5,781 bases of DNA from Candidatus Borrarchaeota archaeon (GCA_016840645.1 JAEORY010000278.1:1-5781); one strand, 5' to 3'; positions 1-5,170 are shown, counted from the stretch's first letter. The notes: generated by a model not told the origin, from the sequence alone. A program made the numbers and translations.

Positions 1-26
1 CACTGCTTTAGCGTGAGGTAGTTCAC
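1..26 (+). mobile_element. Right end of an IS200/IS605-family (TnpB-type) element lying left of the window
   Basis: The first 26 bases end in GAGGTAGTTCAC and match the right end of the element at the other side of the window (5638-5663, minus strand) at 20 of 26 positions. The visible part can fold: bases 1-3 pair with 13-15, bases 5-6 with 11-12, around a TTTA loop, with T4 bulged. Ends of the form hairpin plus GTAGTTCAC are, to my knowledge, typical of archaeal TnpB elements, where they also form the 3' end of the omega RNA. Orientation implies tnpB on the plus strand to the left, convergent with lysX. Only 26 bases are visible, so the call rests mainly on the match to the right-hand element. 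Confidence 0.6.
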
Positions 27-869
27 ATGTTCAATGACATAGTCTAGTATTAGTTCTGGAATTTCAACGAATGTTGTTTCCATCAATCCTTTAAATTCTA
101 CTGTATGGTTGATCTCATTGACAACTAATCTTTCTTTGTCTTCCAATAGATCAACGCCAAGAATTCCGCCTCCAACAACTTTCGCAGCCTTTAAACTCAA
201 TTTTTTAATCTCTGGAGTAATTTCGCAAATCTTTGCTGTGCCACCTCTCGCAATATTTGTCCGCCAGTCGCCACCATTTGCTTTTCTATACATAGCAGCA
301 ACTACATCATCTCCGATAACAAAAGCCCTGATATCTCTTTTTGAGGGAACCTTTTCCTGAATATAATGAATTTTATGAAGTGGTCCTAACATTTCTTTAT
401 GCTCTATAACTGATGTTGCTACGATTTCATCGTTAACCAAAGAAACGAGACGCCCCCAAGAGCCTACTAAAGGCTTAATAACTGCAGGATAACCTACATC
501 ATTCAAGGATTCAAGAGCAGAATCTTCAGCGAATGAGACCAAAGTTTTTGGAGTTGGGATGTTAGCTTTAGTTAACGCTAAAGTTGTCAAGAGTTTATTA
601 CCACAGGTTTGTGCTGTTTCAAAGGAATTGATGACCTGTAATCCTTTGTTTTCAAGGATTGCTGATAGATATAACCCTCTAAAATAACTTACGCTTCTTT
701 GGAGTAAAACATCATATTCCTGTAAATCCGAATTACAATCCGTTGCCGTTAGAGAGAGCCTTTTGGCATCAATCAAGTTCAAATCTATTTTTTTCTTCGC
801 TGCAGCCTTTACAAGTTGCTTTTCATTCCAGCTAATTCTATCATATATTAATCCAATTTTCAGTTTCAA
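1..869 (-). CDS. lysX: LysX-type ATP-grasp ligase (alpha-aminoadipate/glutamate--LysW ligase), 3' end beyond window
   Basis: LysX joins the amino group of alpha-aminoadipate (in some archaea also glutamate) to the C-terminal glutamate of the carrier protein LysW, using ATP, at the entry to carrier-protein lysine (and arginine) synthesis; it is cytoplasmic. I translated 289 codons without a stop. The N-terminus KIGLIYDRISWNEK is typical of the family. ATP-grasp signatures follow: K132 in VIKPLVGSWGR, QEKV at 171-174, IRAFVIGD at 180-187, WRTNIARGGTA at 202-212, D240 in GVDLLED, and the metal-binding NEINHTVEF at 251-259 (E252, N254). The family is about 280-290 residues long, so nearly the whole protein is present. 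The start is TTG at 869 with AAAGGGGG only 2 nt upstream; an in-frame CTG at 863 has better spacing (8 nt) and is a real alternative. Residues 282-289 are read from an apparent insertion-sequence right end (1-26), so the native tail is probably replaced. Family assignment is strong; substrate range is not readable here. Confidence 0.9.
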   Translation of the reverse strand, partial: MKLKIGLIYDRISWNEKQLVKAAAKKKIDLNLIDAKRLSLTATDCNSDLQEYDVLLQRSVSYFRGLYLSAILENKGLQVINSFETAQTCGNKLLTTLALTKANIPTPKTLVSFAEDSALESLNDVGYPAVIKPLVGSWGRLVSLVNDEIVATSVIEHKEMLGPLHKIHYIQEKVPSKRDIRAFVIGDDVVAAMYRKANGGDWRTNIARGGTAKICEITPEIKKLSLKAAKVVGGGILGVDLLEDKERLVVNEINHTVEFKGLMETTFVEIPELILDYVIEHVNYLTLKQ

Positions 870-871
870 AA

Positions 872-879
872 CCCCCTTT
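872..879 (-). promoter_or_regulatory. Purine-rich ribosome binding site of lysX
   Basis: The minus strand reads AAAGGGGG. It lies 2 nt before the TTG at 869 but 8 nt before an in-frame CTG at 863. Normal spacing favours the CTG, while normal start-codon choice favours the TTG; the two proteins differ only by two residues. Confidence 0.45.
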
Positions 880-910
880 AGAGGTATTAAATCAAAAAAC
901 TTCCAAGAGG

Positions 911-1044
911 GTCGTTAATAGGTGAAAGGACGAATTTTAGAACAACTATAGAGCCCACATGATTTGACTCTATAAGATTTATCTAAAACAAGTCTTGGCT
1001 TACACGAGTTGAAACCTATTTTTCAACTTTAGCCTATTAACGAC
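911..1044. repeat. 134-bp inverted-repeat element with nested stems upstream of lysX
   Basis: Bases 911-922 (GTCGTTAATAGG) are the exact reverse complement of 1033-1044; after two mismatches the pairing resumes with AAAG (925-928) against CTTT (1027-1030). Inside are further exact stems: 935-941 with 982-988 (7 bp), 947-953 with 968-974 (7 bp, nested in the previous one), and 1007-1014 with 1021-1028 (8 bp, 6-nt loop), the last competing with the inner AAAG/CTTT pairs. The fold would be a long closing stem with two arms. The motif TTCCAA occurs 4 nt outside each arm (901-906 and 1049-1054), which could be a target duplication. It may be a small non-autonomous element, a structured RNA, or a paired operator, since the left arm carries a TATTAA about 45 nt upstream of lysX. 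No protein gene is supported here. Confidence 0.55.
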
Positions 1045-1066
1045 GATTTTCCAATGCATATTTTTT

Positions 1067-1159
1067 TCATCGTCGTCGTCGTCGTCGGATCCCCACATCT
1101 AAAACAAGGTATTCATTTTCAAAAACAGAGTTTCCCATATAAGTTTCATCATAATCCAT
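1067..1159 (-). CDS. Small ORF, 30 residues, acidic body with hexa-arginine C-terminus; function unknown
   Basis: ATG at 1159 follows a perfect GAGGTGA ribosome binding site (1165-1171) at 5-nt spacing, among the best in the window. The product is MDYDETYMGNSVFENEYLVL followed by DVGI and six arginines, all encoded by CGA, ending in TGA at 1067. The body is rich in Asp and Glu while the tail is purely basic. I do not recognise it. It may be a genuine small protein, or the 5' remnant of a longer gene whose remainder was replaced by the CGA repeat and the inverted-repeat element that follows. A TATA-like sequence lies at 1211-1220. The strong ribosome binding site argues for translation; the short length and repeat argue for caution. 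Confidence 0.4.
   Translation of the reverse strand: MDYDETYMGNSVFENEYLVLDVGIRRRRRR
1070..1087. repeat. (TCG)6 / (CGA)6 trinucleotide microsatellite
   Basis: Six perfect tandem copies of TCG on the plus strand, read as six CGA arginine codons by the minus-strand small ORF. It is an isolated GC-rich patch in AT-rich sequence. Its edge (1069-1076) is also the exact complement of ACGACGAT at 1040-1047, so it can pair with the boundary of the neighbouring inverted repeat. Confidence 0.9.
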
Positions 1160-1164
1160 ATACT

Positions 1165-1171
1165 TCACCTC
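1165..1171 (-). promoter_or_regulatory. Shine-Dalgarno site GAGGTGA of the 30-residue ORF
   Basis: Full-length match to the archaeal consensus, 5 nt before the ATG at 1159. This is the main reason for listing that short ORF. Confidence 0.6.
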
Positions 1172-1210
1172 TAGATCCGACTTTTAATTTTATTGCACAT
1201 TGCTTTTATG

Positions 1211-1220
1211 GTTTTTAAGA
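1211..1220 (-). promoter_or_regulatory. Possible TATA box (TCTTAAAAAC)
   Basis: An A/T-rich box preceded by an A-run on the minus strand, about 50 nt upstream of the ATG at 1159. A start site about 25 nt downstream would leave a leader of roughly 30 nt containing the GAGGTGA site. The whole region is AT-rich, so this is weak. Confidence 0.3.
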
Positions 1221-1259
1221 TTTTTGCTTTTATCTATTTAGTATGTAGTGCAAGATAGC

Positions 1260-1277
1260 AAAAAAAAATGAAAAAAA
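1260..1277 (-). terminator. Oligo-T terminator after the downstream dehydrogenase
   Basis: On the minus strand two T-runs (7 and 9 bases) separated by CA begin about 43 nt after the stop codon at 1320. Archaeal polymerase ends transcripts at such T-runs without needing a hairpin. Confidence 0.5.
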
Positions 1278-1319
1278 TCAAGATTTGGATTGAGTAAAAT
1301 CGCAAAAATAGAGAGAAAG

Positions 1320-2582
1320 TTAAGTTGGAGTCCAGTTTCTCATTGCCCTTCGAAACATTTTATTTAGATCGTCTTCTGTAATAGGAACCGGATTTAAATA
1401 GAGTAATCGTTGTATTTTGAACGTATCTGCGGCTAAACGAGCAATATCTTCTTCTTTTACATTAAATGGTGGCGCTTCAAGGCCATATGGCATTCCAATA
1501 TCCTTTGATAATTGAATAATTGCGTTTACGCTTTTTTGTGCGGCATCCATAAGTGAAAGACCTTGCACATTTTCACCTAGTAACTGAGCTATACGTGTAA
1601 AACGTTCTGGTGCACCCGGTATATTAAATTCCACAACTGCAGGAAGTATGACCGCATTTGTTATACCATGTGGAGTATGCCACTGCCCTCCTACGGGATA
1701 TGCCATGGCATGAACTGTACAAACTCCAGCGTTAGTAAAAGCAGCACCTGCTAAGAAAGAAGCTAGTAACATGCTACTCCTTGCTTCTAGGTTATTGCCA
1801 TTGTTAACAGCAAGACGTAAGTATCTGCCAATTAATTCGATGGCTTTTTCAGCAAATATATCCGTTAACTCTGTAGAGCCCGTGAAAACTGGCCTTTCAG
1901 GTGGTGTTGTGGGTTTGGGTCGTGTTGTGTATGGTCGGACGAAATATGCTTCAATGGCGTGAACTAGAGCATCCATACCTGTCGCTGCTGTAACAGAAGG
2001 GGGCATTGTAACTGTCAACAAAGGATCTAAAATCCCGAGCGTAGGTCTACCACAGAATAGCGCTCCCTTTACCAATTTTTCTGGGAAAGTAATAACTGAA
2101 GAAGGAGAGGTCTCACTGCCAGTTCCTGCAGTAGTCGGAACAGCTATCAGTGGTTTAAATGGACCTGGTATTTTTTTTCCTTCGCCAAAAGGTGCAGGCA
2201 TATAGTCGAGAATTTTGCCACCATGAGTGAGCACTAAAGCAATTACTTTAGCTGAATCTATAACACTTCCACCACCCAAGGCTACAAAACCATCAAAATT
2301 ACTATCTTTAAAGTCGTCAATACAGTCTTGCATCGATTTTAAAGAAGGTTCTGGTTCCACTTTGTCCCAGACTGTGACACTGATGTTTTGCTCTTTAATA
2401 GGTTGCACAATTTTGTCAACAAGACCAATTTTAACCATTATAGAATCGGTTACGATAAGACAATTCTCTATTCCTAATTTTTTTAGGTCATATCCAATTT
2501 CTGATGCAACACCTAGTCCAAATTTGATTCTAGACATGGCAAATTGCCAAGCAGTATCTGTCGGTAATTCTGATAAAGGCAT
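1320..2582 (-). CDS. Iron-type alcohol dehydrogenase, hydroxyacid-oxoacid transhydrogenase-like (copy 1)
   Basis: This 420-residue protein belongs to the group III (iron-containing) alcohol dehydrogenases, which use NAD(P)H or a bound cofactor to interconvert alcohols and aldehydes. The nucleotide-binding GGGS is at 103-106, VPTTAGTGSE at 148-157, and the metal ligands are D204, H208, H291 and H305 (GMDALVHAIEAY, VHAMAYPVGG, HTPHG). The segments RPYTTRPKP (216-224), ERPVFTGS (229-236) and LEARSSMLLAS (265-275) resemble animal ADHFE1, which transfers hydride between 4-hydroxybutyrate and 2-oxoglutarate. As I recall, an iron-type dehydrogenase of Nitrosopumilus reduces malonic and succinic semialdehyde in its carbon-fixation cycle; a similar role here is inference. 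Start ATG 2582 has GAGGAGATC upstream at 5-nt spacing. It is a paralogue (about 79% identity by my hand alignment) of 3136-4398, and keeps the family tyrosine at 295. Confidence 0.93.
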   Translation of the reverse strand: MPLSELPTDTAWQFAMSRIKFGLGVASEIGYDLKKLGIENCLIVTDSIMVKIGLVDKIVQPIKEQNISVTVWDKVEPEPSLKSMQDCIDDFKDSNFDGFVALGGGSVIDSAKVIALVLTHGGKILDYMPAPFGEGKKIPGPFKPLIAVPTTAGTGSETSPSSVITFPEKLVKGALFCGRPTLGILDPLLTVTMPPSVTAATGMDALVHAIEAYFVRPYTTRPKPTTPPERPVFTGSTELTDIFAEKAIELIGRYLRLAVNNGNNLEARSSMLLASFLAGAAFTNAGVCTVHAMAYPVGGQWHTPHGITNAVILPAVVEFNIPGAPERFTRIAQLLGENVQGLSLMDAAQKSVNAIIQLSKDIGMPYGLEAPPFNVKEEDIARLAADTFKIQRLLYLNPVPITEDDLNKMFRRAMRNWTPT

Positions 2583-2587
2583 TTTTT

Positions 2588-2596
2588 GATCTCCTC
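2588..2596 (-). promoter_or_regulatory. Shine-Dalgarno site of dehydrogenase copy 1
   Basis: GAGGAGATC, one mismatch from GAGGTGATC, the complement of the usual 16S 3' end, 5 nt upstream of the ATG at 2582. It fixes the start. Confidence 0.75.
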
Positions 2597-2625
2597 GAAG
2601 TTGTTTTCTAAATTTAGTTATTATA

Positions 2626-2645
2626 CTAAATAAAACTGACGAGTA
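2626..2645 (-). promoter_or_regulatory. Conserved block shared by the two dehydrogenase promoters (copy 1)
   Basis: Plus-strand CTAAATAAAACTGACGAGTA matches the block at 4450-4470 with one gap and two substitutions, although the flanking noncoding sequence has largely diverged. It ends 44 nt upstream of the start codon. With the TATA-like TTTAAAA at 2661-2667 a transcription start would fall inside the block near TCGTCA, so it may be an initiator or 5'-leader element kept since the duplication. Confidence 0.5.
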
Positions 2646-2660
2646 AATCTGAAATGGATG

Positions 2661-2667
2661 TTTTAAA
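2661..2667 (-). promoter_or_regulatory. Possible TATA box of dehydrogenase copy 1
   Basis: Minus-strand TTTAAAA, about 80 nt before the ATG at 2582. Its distance to the conserved TCGTCA block (about 25 nt) is close to the equivalent spacing in front of copy 2, which supports it beyond mere AT-richness. Confidence 0.45.
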
Positions 2668-2693
2668 GAGACATTCTAAAGAGAATTTTGCAC

Positions 2694-2702
2694 AAAAAAA
2701 AA
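2694..2702 (-). terminator. Oligo-T terminator after the 110-residue gene
   Basis: Nine consecutive T on the minus strand starting 11 nt after the stop codon at 2714. It would separate this gene from the downstream dehydrogenase, which then needs its own promoter. Confidence 0.5.
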
Positions 2703-2713
2703 GAGATTCATAT

Positions 2714-3046
2714 TCAAAAAGCACGTTCTGACTTGAAAGTTTTTCCACATGCAATAATAACACATTGTTTTCCACTGGGAGAAATAATAATCTTAGCACA
2801 TTCTATGATGTCTAGTGGAATGCCTTCCTTTTTTAATGCCTTATGAAACCATCTGGACATATTCTTATAAAATTTCTCAACATCATCACCTTTCCTATCA
2901 GGTGTCAAATTACCATTAATTAAATCGACGATAATGGTTTCCTTTGGTCTAATAGTAGAAAATGGCTCTATTCCTACCGTTTCTGGCGTCCAAATCGAGT
3001 CTCGTACGGCATTATTCGCTATTGATTTCAATCTTCTTAATTTCAT
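2714..3046 (-). CDS. Conserved-looking hypothetical protein, 110 residues
   Basis: I do not recognise this family. The protein starts MKLRRLKSIANNAVRDSIWT and continues with a basic N-terminal helix-like stretch, then VEPFSTIRP-like and IIVDLINGNLTPDRKGDDVE segments, an amphipathic stretch FYKNMSRWFHKALKKEGI, and a beta-like C-terminus (AKIIISPSGKQCVIIACGKTF). There is no signal peptide, membrane segment or metal-binding cluster; it is probably a small soluble alpha/beta protein. ATG at 3046 is chosen because GGAG lies 6 nt upstream; the longer reading from TTG at 3058 would put that site inside the coding sequence and has only a weak site of its own. It lies between two paralogous dehydrogenases, 89 nt after one and 131 nt before the other. 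Ordinary codon use and a good ribosome binding site make it a likely real gene. Confidence 0.75.
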   Translation of the reverse strand: MKLRRLKSIANNAVRDSIWTPETVGIEPFSTIRPKETIIVDLINGNLTPDRKGDDVEKFYKNMSRWFHKALKKEGIPLDIIECAKIIISPSGKQCVIIACGKTFKSERAF

Positions 3047-3052
3047 AGCAAA

Positions 3053-3057
3053 CTCCA
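3053..3057 (-). promoter_or_regulatory. Shine-Dalgarno site that sets the start of the 110-residue protein
   Basis: TGGAG on the minus strand, 6 nt before the ATG at 3046. It overlaps the upstream TTG (3058-3056), which argues against use of that codon. Confidence 0.6.
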
Positions 3058-3090
3058 ATAACTCTTCACTTTTAATAATTATTCTGTTTT

Positions 3091-3108
3091 CTATCTATCG
3101 ATCGATCT
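3091..3108. repeat. Short tetranucleotide repeat with palindrome
   Basis: Plus-strand sequence runs through CTATCTATCGATCGATCT, near-tandem 4-nt units including the 10-bp self-complementary ATCGATCGAT at 3097-3106. It lies in the 89-nt gap between the upstream dehydrogenase and the 110-residue gene. It may be low-complexity sequence or a protein-binding palindrome. Confidence 0.5.
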
Positions 3109-3135
3109 TTGAAACAAAAGATAAGAAGAAGGAGT

Positions 3136-4398
3136 TTACACTGGCGTCCAATTTCTCATGGCTTTTCGAAACAACTCTTTCAGATCATCCTCGGTTATAG
3201 GAACTGGATTTGCACCCAAAAGCCGTTGTACTTTAAAGGTTTCTGCGGCTAAACGTGGAATGTCTTCTTCTTTTACATTAAAAGGTGGCGCTTCAAGACC
3301 GTAAGATATCCCAATATCCTTTGATAGTTTAATAGTTGTATTGATGCTTTTTTTTGCGGCTTCCATGACAGACAAACCTTCGATGGTCTCTCCAAGTAAC
3401 TGAGCAATACAAGCAAATCTATCGGGTGCACCTGGTATGTTAAATTCTATAGCTGGCGGAAGTAAAACGGCATTTGTTGCCCCGTGTGGAGTATGGAATT
3501 GTCCTCCAACTATAAGAGCCATTGCATGAACGACCGAAACACCTGCATTACTAAATGCTACACCTGCTAAGAAAGACGCTAATAACATACTACTTCTTGC
3601 TTCTAGATCATTACCGTTAAAAACAGCCCTACGTAGGTATTTTCCAATTAATTCGATGGCGCGTTCAGCAAATAAATCCGTTAGTTCTGTAGCTCCAGTA
3701 TACACTGGCCTCTCAAGAGGCGTCTTGGGTTTCGGTCGAGAAGTATACGGTCGAACCCAATATGCCTCGATAGCGTGAACTAGAGCGTCCATACCTGTGC
3801 TTGCTGTAACAGAAGGGGGCATCGTCACTGTCAATAGAGGATCCAAAATCCCCAGCGTTGGTATGCCGCAAAACAAAGCTCCCTTTACCTTTTTTTCCGG
3901 AAATGAGATGACTGACACAGGAGTAGTTTCACTGCCAGTGCCTGCAGTAGTCGGAACAGCAATCAATGGTTTGGAAGGACGACCGGGTATTTTTTTTCCC
4001 TCTCCAAATGGAGGTGCCATATAATCAAGTATTTTACCACCTTGAGTGAGTACCAAGTCAATTACTTTGGCGGAATCGATGCTTGAACCACCACCGACCG
4101 CTACAAAACCATCAAAATTACTATCAACGCTGTTAATACAGTCTTGCATAGAATCCAGGGAAGGCTCTGGCTCTACCTTATCCCAGATCATTACACCTAT
4201 ATCTTGTTCTTCAATAAATTGCATAATTTTATCCACTAAACCAATCTGCATCAATATTGGATCTGTGATGATAAGACAATTCCTTATTCCTAATCTTTTT
4301 AGATCATATCCAATTTCAGATGCTACTCCATATCCGAACTTAATTCGGGACATCTTTAAATCCCAAACTGTATCAGTAGGTAATTCTAATAGTGACAT
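3136..4398 (-). CDS. Iron-type alcohol dehydrogenase, hydroxyacid-oxoacid transhydrogenase-like (copy 2)
   Basis: The product is 420 residues, the same length as its paralogue at 1320-2582 and about 79% identical by hand alignment, with one compensating residue loss (near 91) and gain (near 140). The nucleotide-binding GGGS is at 102-105 and metal ligands D204, H208, H291 and H305 are all kept. The same ADHFE1-like segments occur (RPYTSRPKP, LEARSSMLLAS). One change stands out: after H291 copy 1 reads HAMAYPVGG while this copy reads HAMALIVGG, so the position equivalent to the second histidine of FucO-type enzymes (Tyr in copy 1 and animal HOT) is Leu295. A different substrate or cofactor behaviour is possible. 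ATG 4398 is chosen because AGAGGAGG lies 7 nt upstream and aligns the N-terminus with copy 1; the reading from 4437 would translate through that site. Semialdehyde or hydroxyacid metabolism is the likely role. Confidence 0.93.
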   Translation of the reverse strand: MSLLELPTDTVWDLKMSRIKFGYGVASEIGYDLKRLGIRNCLIITDPILMQIGLVDKIMQFIEEQDIGVMIWDKVEPEPSLDSMQDCINSVDSNFDGFVAVGGGSSIDSAKVIDLVLTQGGKILDYMAPPFGEGKKIPGRPSKPLIAVPTTAGTGSETTPVSVISFPEKKVKGALFCGIPTLGILDPLLTVTMPPSVTASTGMDALVHAIEAYWVRPYTSRPKPKTPLERPVYTGATELTDLFAERAIELIGKYLRRAVFNGNDLEARSSMLLASFLAGVAFSNAGVSVVHAMALIVGGQFHTPHGATNAVLLPPAIEFNIPGAPDRFACIAQLLGETIEGLSVMEAAKKSINTTIKLSKDIGISYGLEAPPFNVKEEDIPRLAAETFKVQRLLGANPVPITEDDLKELFRKAMRNWTPV

Positions 4399-4405
4399 AG
4401 TTGCG

Positions 4406-4413
4406 CCTCCTCT
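4406..4413 (-). promoter_or_regulatory. Shine-Dalgarno site that sets the start of dehydrogenase copy 2
   Basis: AGAGGAGG on the minus strand, 7 nt before ATG 4398. Because a longer in-frame reading begins at 4437, this site decides the start and removes a spurious 13-residue extension. Confidence 0.8.
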
Positions 4414-4449
4414 AAGAGTTTGACCTCTCCGACTCATATAGTAATTTTT

Positions 4450-4470
4450 CTAAAATAAAATTGACGAATA
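4450..4470 (-). promoter_or_regulatory. Conserved block shared by the two dehydrogenase promoters (copy 2)
   Basis: Counterpart of 2626-2645, with one extra A and two substitutions. It ends 52 nt upstream of the start codon. A TATA-like TTTATAA at 4484-4490 lies about 24 nt from the TCGTCA within the block, so the probable transcription start falls at the same place as in copy 1. Confidence 0.5.
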
Positions 4471-4477
4471 CGGGAGA

Positions 4478-4500
4478 AGCACGTTATAAACTAACGTGTT
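4478..4500 (-). promoter_or_regulatory. Hairpin containing the probable TATA box of dehydrogenase copy 2
   Basis: CACGTTA (4480-4486) and TAACGTG (4492-4498) form a 7-bp stem with a 5-nt loop, extendable by a G-T and an A-T pair. The best TATA-like sequence, minus-strand TTTATAA (4484-4490), sits across the stem and loop. It also lies 15-38 nt after the methyltransferase stop codon. It could be an operator over the TATA box or a 3'-end structure; no T-run follows, so it is not a classical terminator. Confidence 0.45.
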
Positions 4501-4514
4501 ATTATACTCTGCCT

Positions 4515-5150
4515 TCATTTTTTTATACCCCTTAAATATAACGCTTTTGTTTTATCTCCAATAAGTTGAACTTCTTTCACTCCAAAACCCGCACTTTCAA
4601 CAAGAGTTCCAAGTTCATCTGGAGAATAGTCATTTCGAGCATAACGCGGTGGTCTACCGCACTTTCTCAGGAATCTGATCACTAATTTTATCTTTTCAAA
4701 ACGTTTCATACCATAACTTGTATAAGAGGTAATAAGTAATAATCCTCCAGTTTTTAGAAGACGATAACTTTCTTGAAGGGTTTTTAGAGGATTTTCAACA
4801 AAATGTATAAGATTCGCCATGAATACGGTATCAAAACGTCCCGATAGAAATGGCGTGCTTTCACAATTAGCTTTTTGTACAATTACATTTTGGAATTCTT
4901 TTAATTGTATTCTTGCCTGTTCCAACATCTCATCTGAAAGGTCTGTGGCAATAACCTTGCTTGAATTTTTACATATTACTTTAGTGAAATATCCTGTTCC
5001 ACATCCAAGTTCTATAATTTCTCCTAGATTCCGTTCTTCAGACAATTTCTTAATAATTGCTTGATGTACATCCTTGCCAACTACATACTCTACATTGTTA
5101 TCGTAAAAATCAGCAAATTTACTCCAATATGTTTCTTTAGGTTCTTCCAT
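4515..5150 (-). CDS. Class I SAM-dependent methyltransferase (Methyltransf_11/UbiE-like)
   Basis: A 211-residue soluble Rossmann-fold methyltransferase. Motif I is ELGCGTGYF at 47-55, the acidic end of strand 2 is D70 in VIATDLSDEML, motif II is DTVFMANLIHF at 107-117, and the post-strand region is LLKTGGLLLITSY at 131-143. These bind S-adenosylmethionine and place it among small-molecule methyltransferases; the substrate cannot be read. The stretch from 145 to 175 is rich in Lys and Arg (KRFEKIKLVIRFLRKCGRPP) and might contact a membrane or acidic partner. ATG 5150 has AGGTGA (5158-5163) upstream at 7 nt. It follows the membrane methyltransferase gene by 52 nt on the same strand, so co-transcription is plausible and a two-step modification of one lipid-like substrate is conceivable, though not shown. 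Family certain, function unknown. Confidence 0.9.
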   Translation of the reverse strand: MEEPKETYWSKFADFYDNNVEYVVGKDVHQAIIKKLSEERNLGEIIELGCGTGYFTKVICKNSSKVIATDLSDEMLEQARIQLKEFQNVIVQKANCESTPFLSGRFDTVFMANLIHFVENPLKTLQESYRLLKTGGLLLITSYTSYGMKRFEKIKLVIRFLRKCGRPPRYARNDYSPDELGTLVESAGFGVKEVQLIGDKTKALYLRGIKK

Positions 5151-5157
5151 GGTTACT

Positions 5158-5163
5158 TCACCT
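5158..5163 (-). promoter_or_regulatory. Shine-Dalgarno site of the class I methyltransferase
   Basis: AGGTGA on the minus strand, 7 nt before ATG 5150. Confidence 0.65.
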
Positions 5164-5170
5164 TTTTAAT

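Noticed and set aside
109..360. Plus-strand open frame antisense to lysX
   Set aside because: It lies entirely within the ATP-grasp coding region of lysX, has no recognisable motif, and reads as a low-complexity shadow.
1028..1069. Thirteen-codon frame MKKICIGKSSLIG overlapping the stop of the small ORF (ATGA)
   Set aside because: Too short, no separate ribosome binding site, and it runs into the inverted-repeat arm.
1067..1088. CRISPR-like repeat
   Set aside because: It is a simple TCG triplet run without spacers or repeated units elsewhere in the window.
1145..1155. Possible box C (ATGATGA) of a C/D guide RNA on the minus strand
   Set aside because: I found no matching CTGA box D at a suitable distance, and the sequence is explained by the small ORF.
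1771..2589. Plus-strand open frames antisense to dehydrogenase copy 1
   Set aside because: They overlap a clearly functional gene and similar shadows recur antisense to copy 2 (3797-4423), as expected from the paralogy.
3047..3058. TTG start at 3058 for the 110-residue protein
   Set aside because: GGAG at 3053-3056 is well placed for the ATG at 3046 and would lie inside the longer reading.
4399..4437. Thirteen-residue N-terminal extension of dehydrogenase copy 2 starting at 4437
   Set aside because: The extension would translate through a strong AGAGGAGG ribosome binding site, has no counterpart in copy 1, and the ATG at 4398 aligns both N-termini and gives equal lengths.
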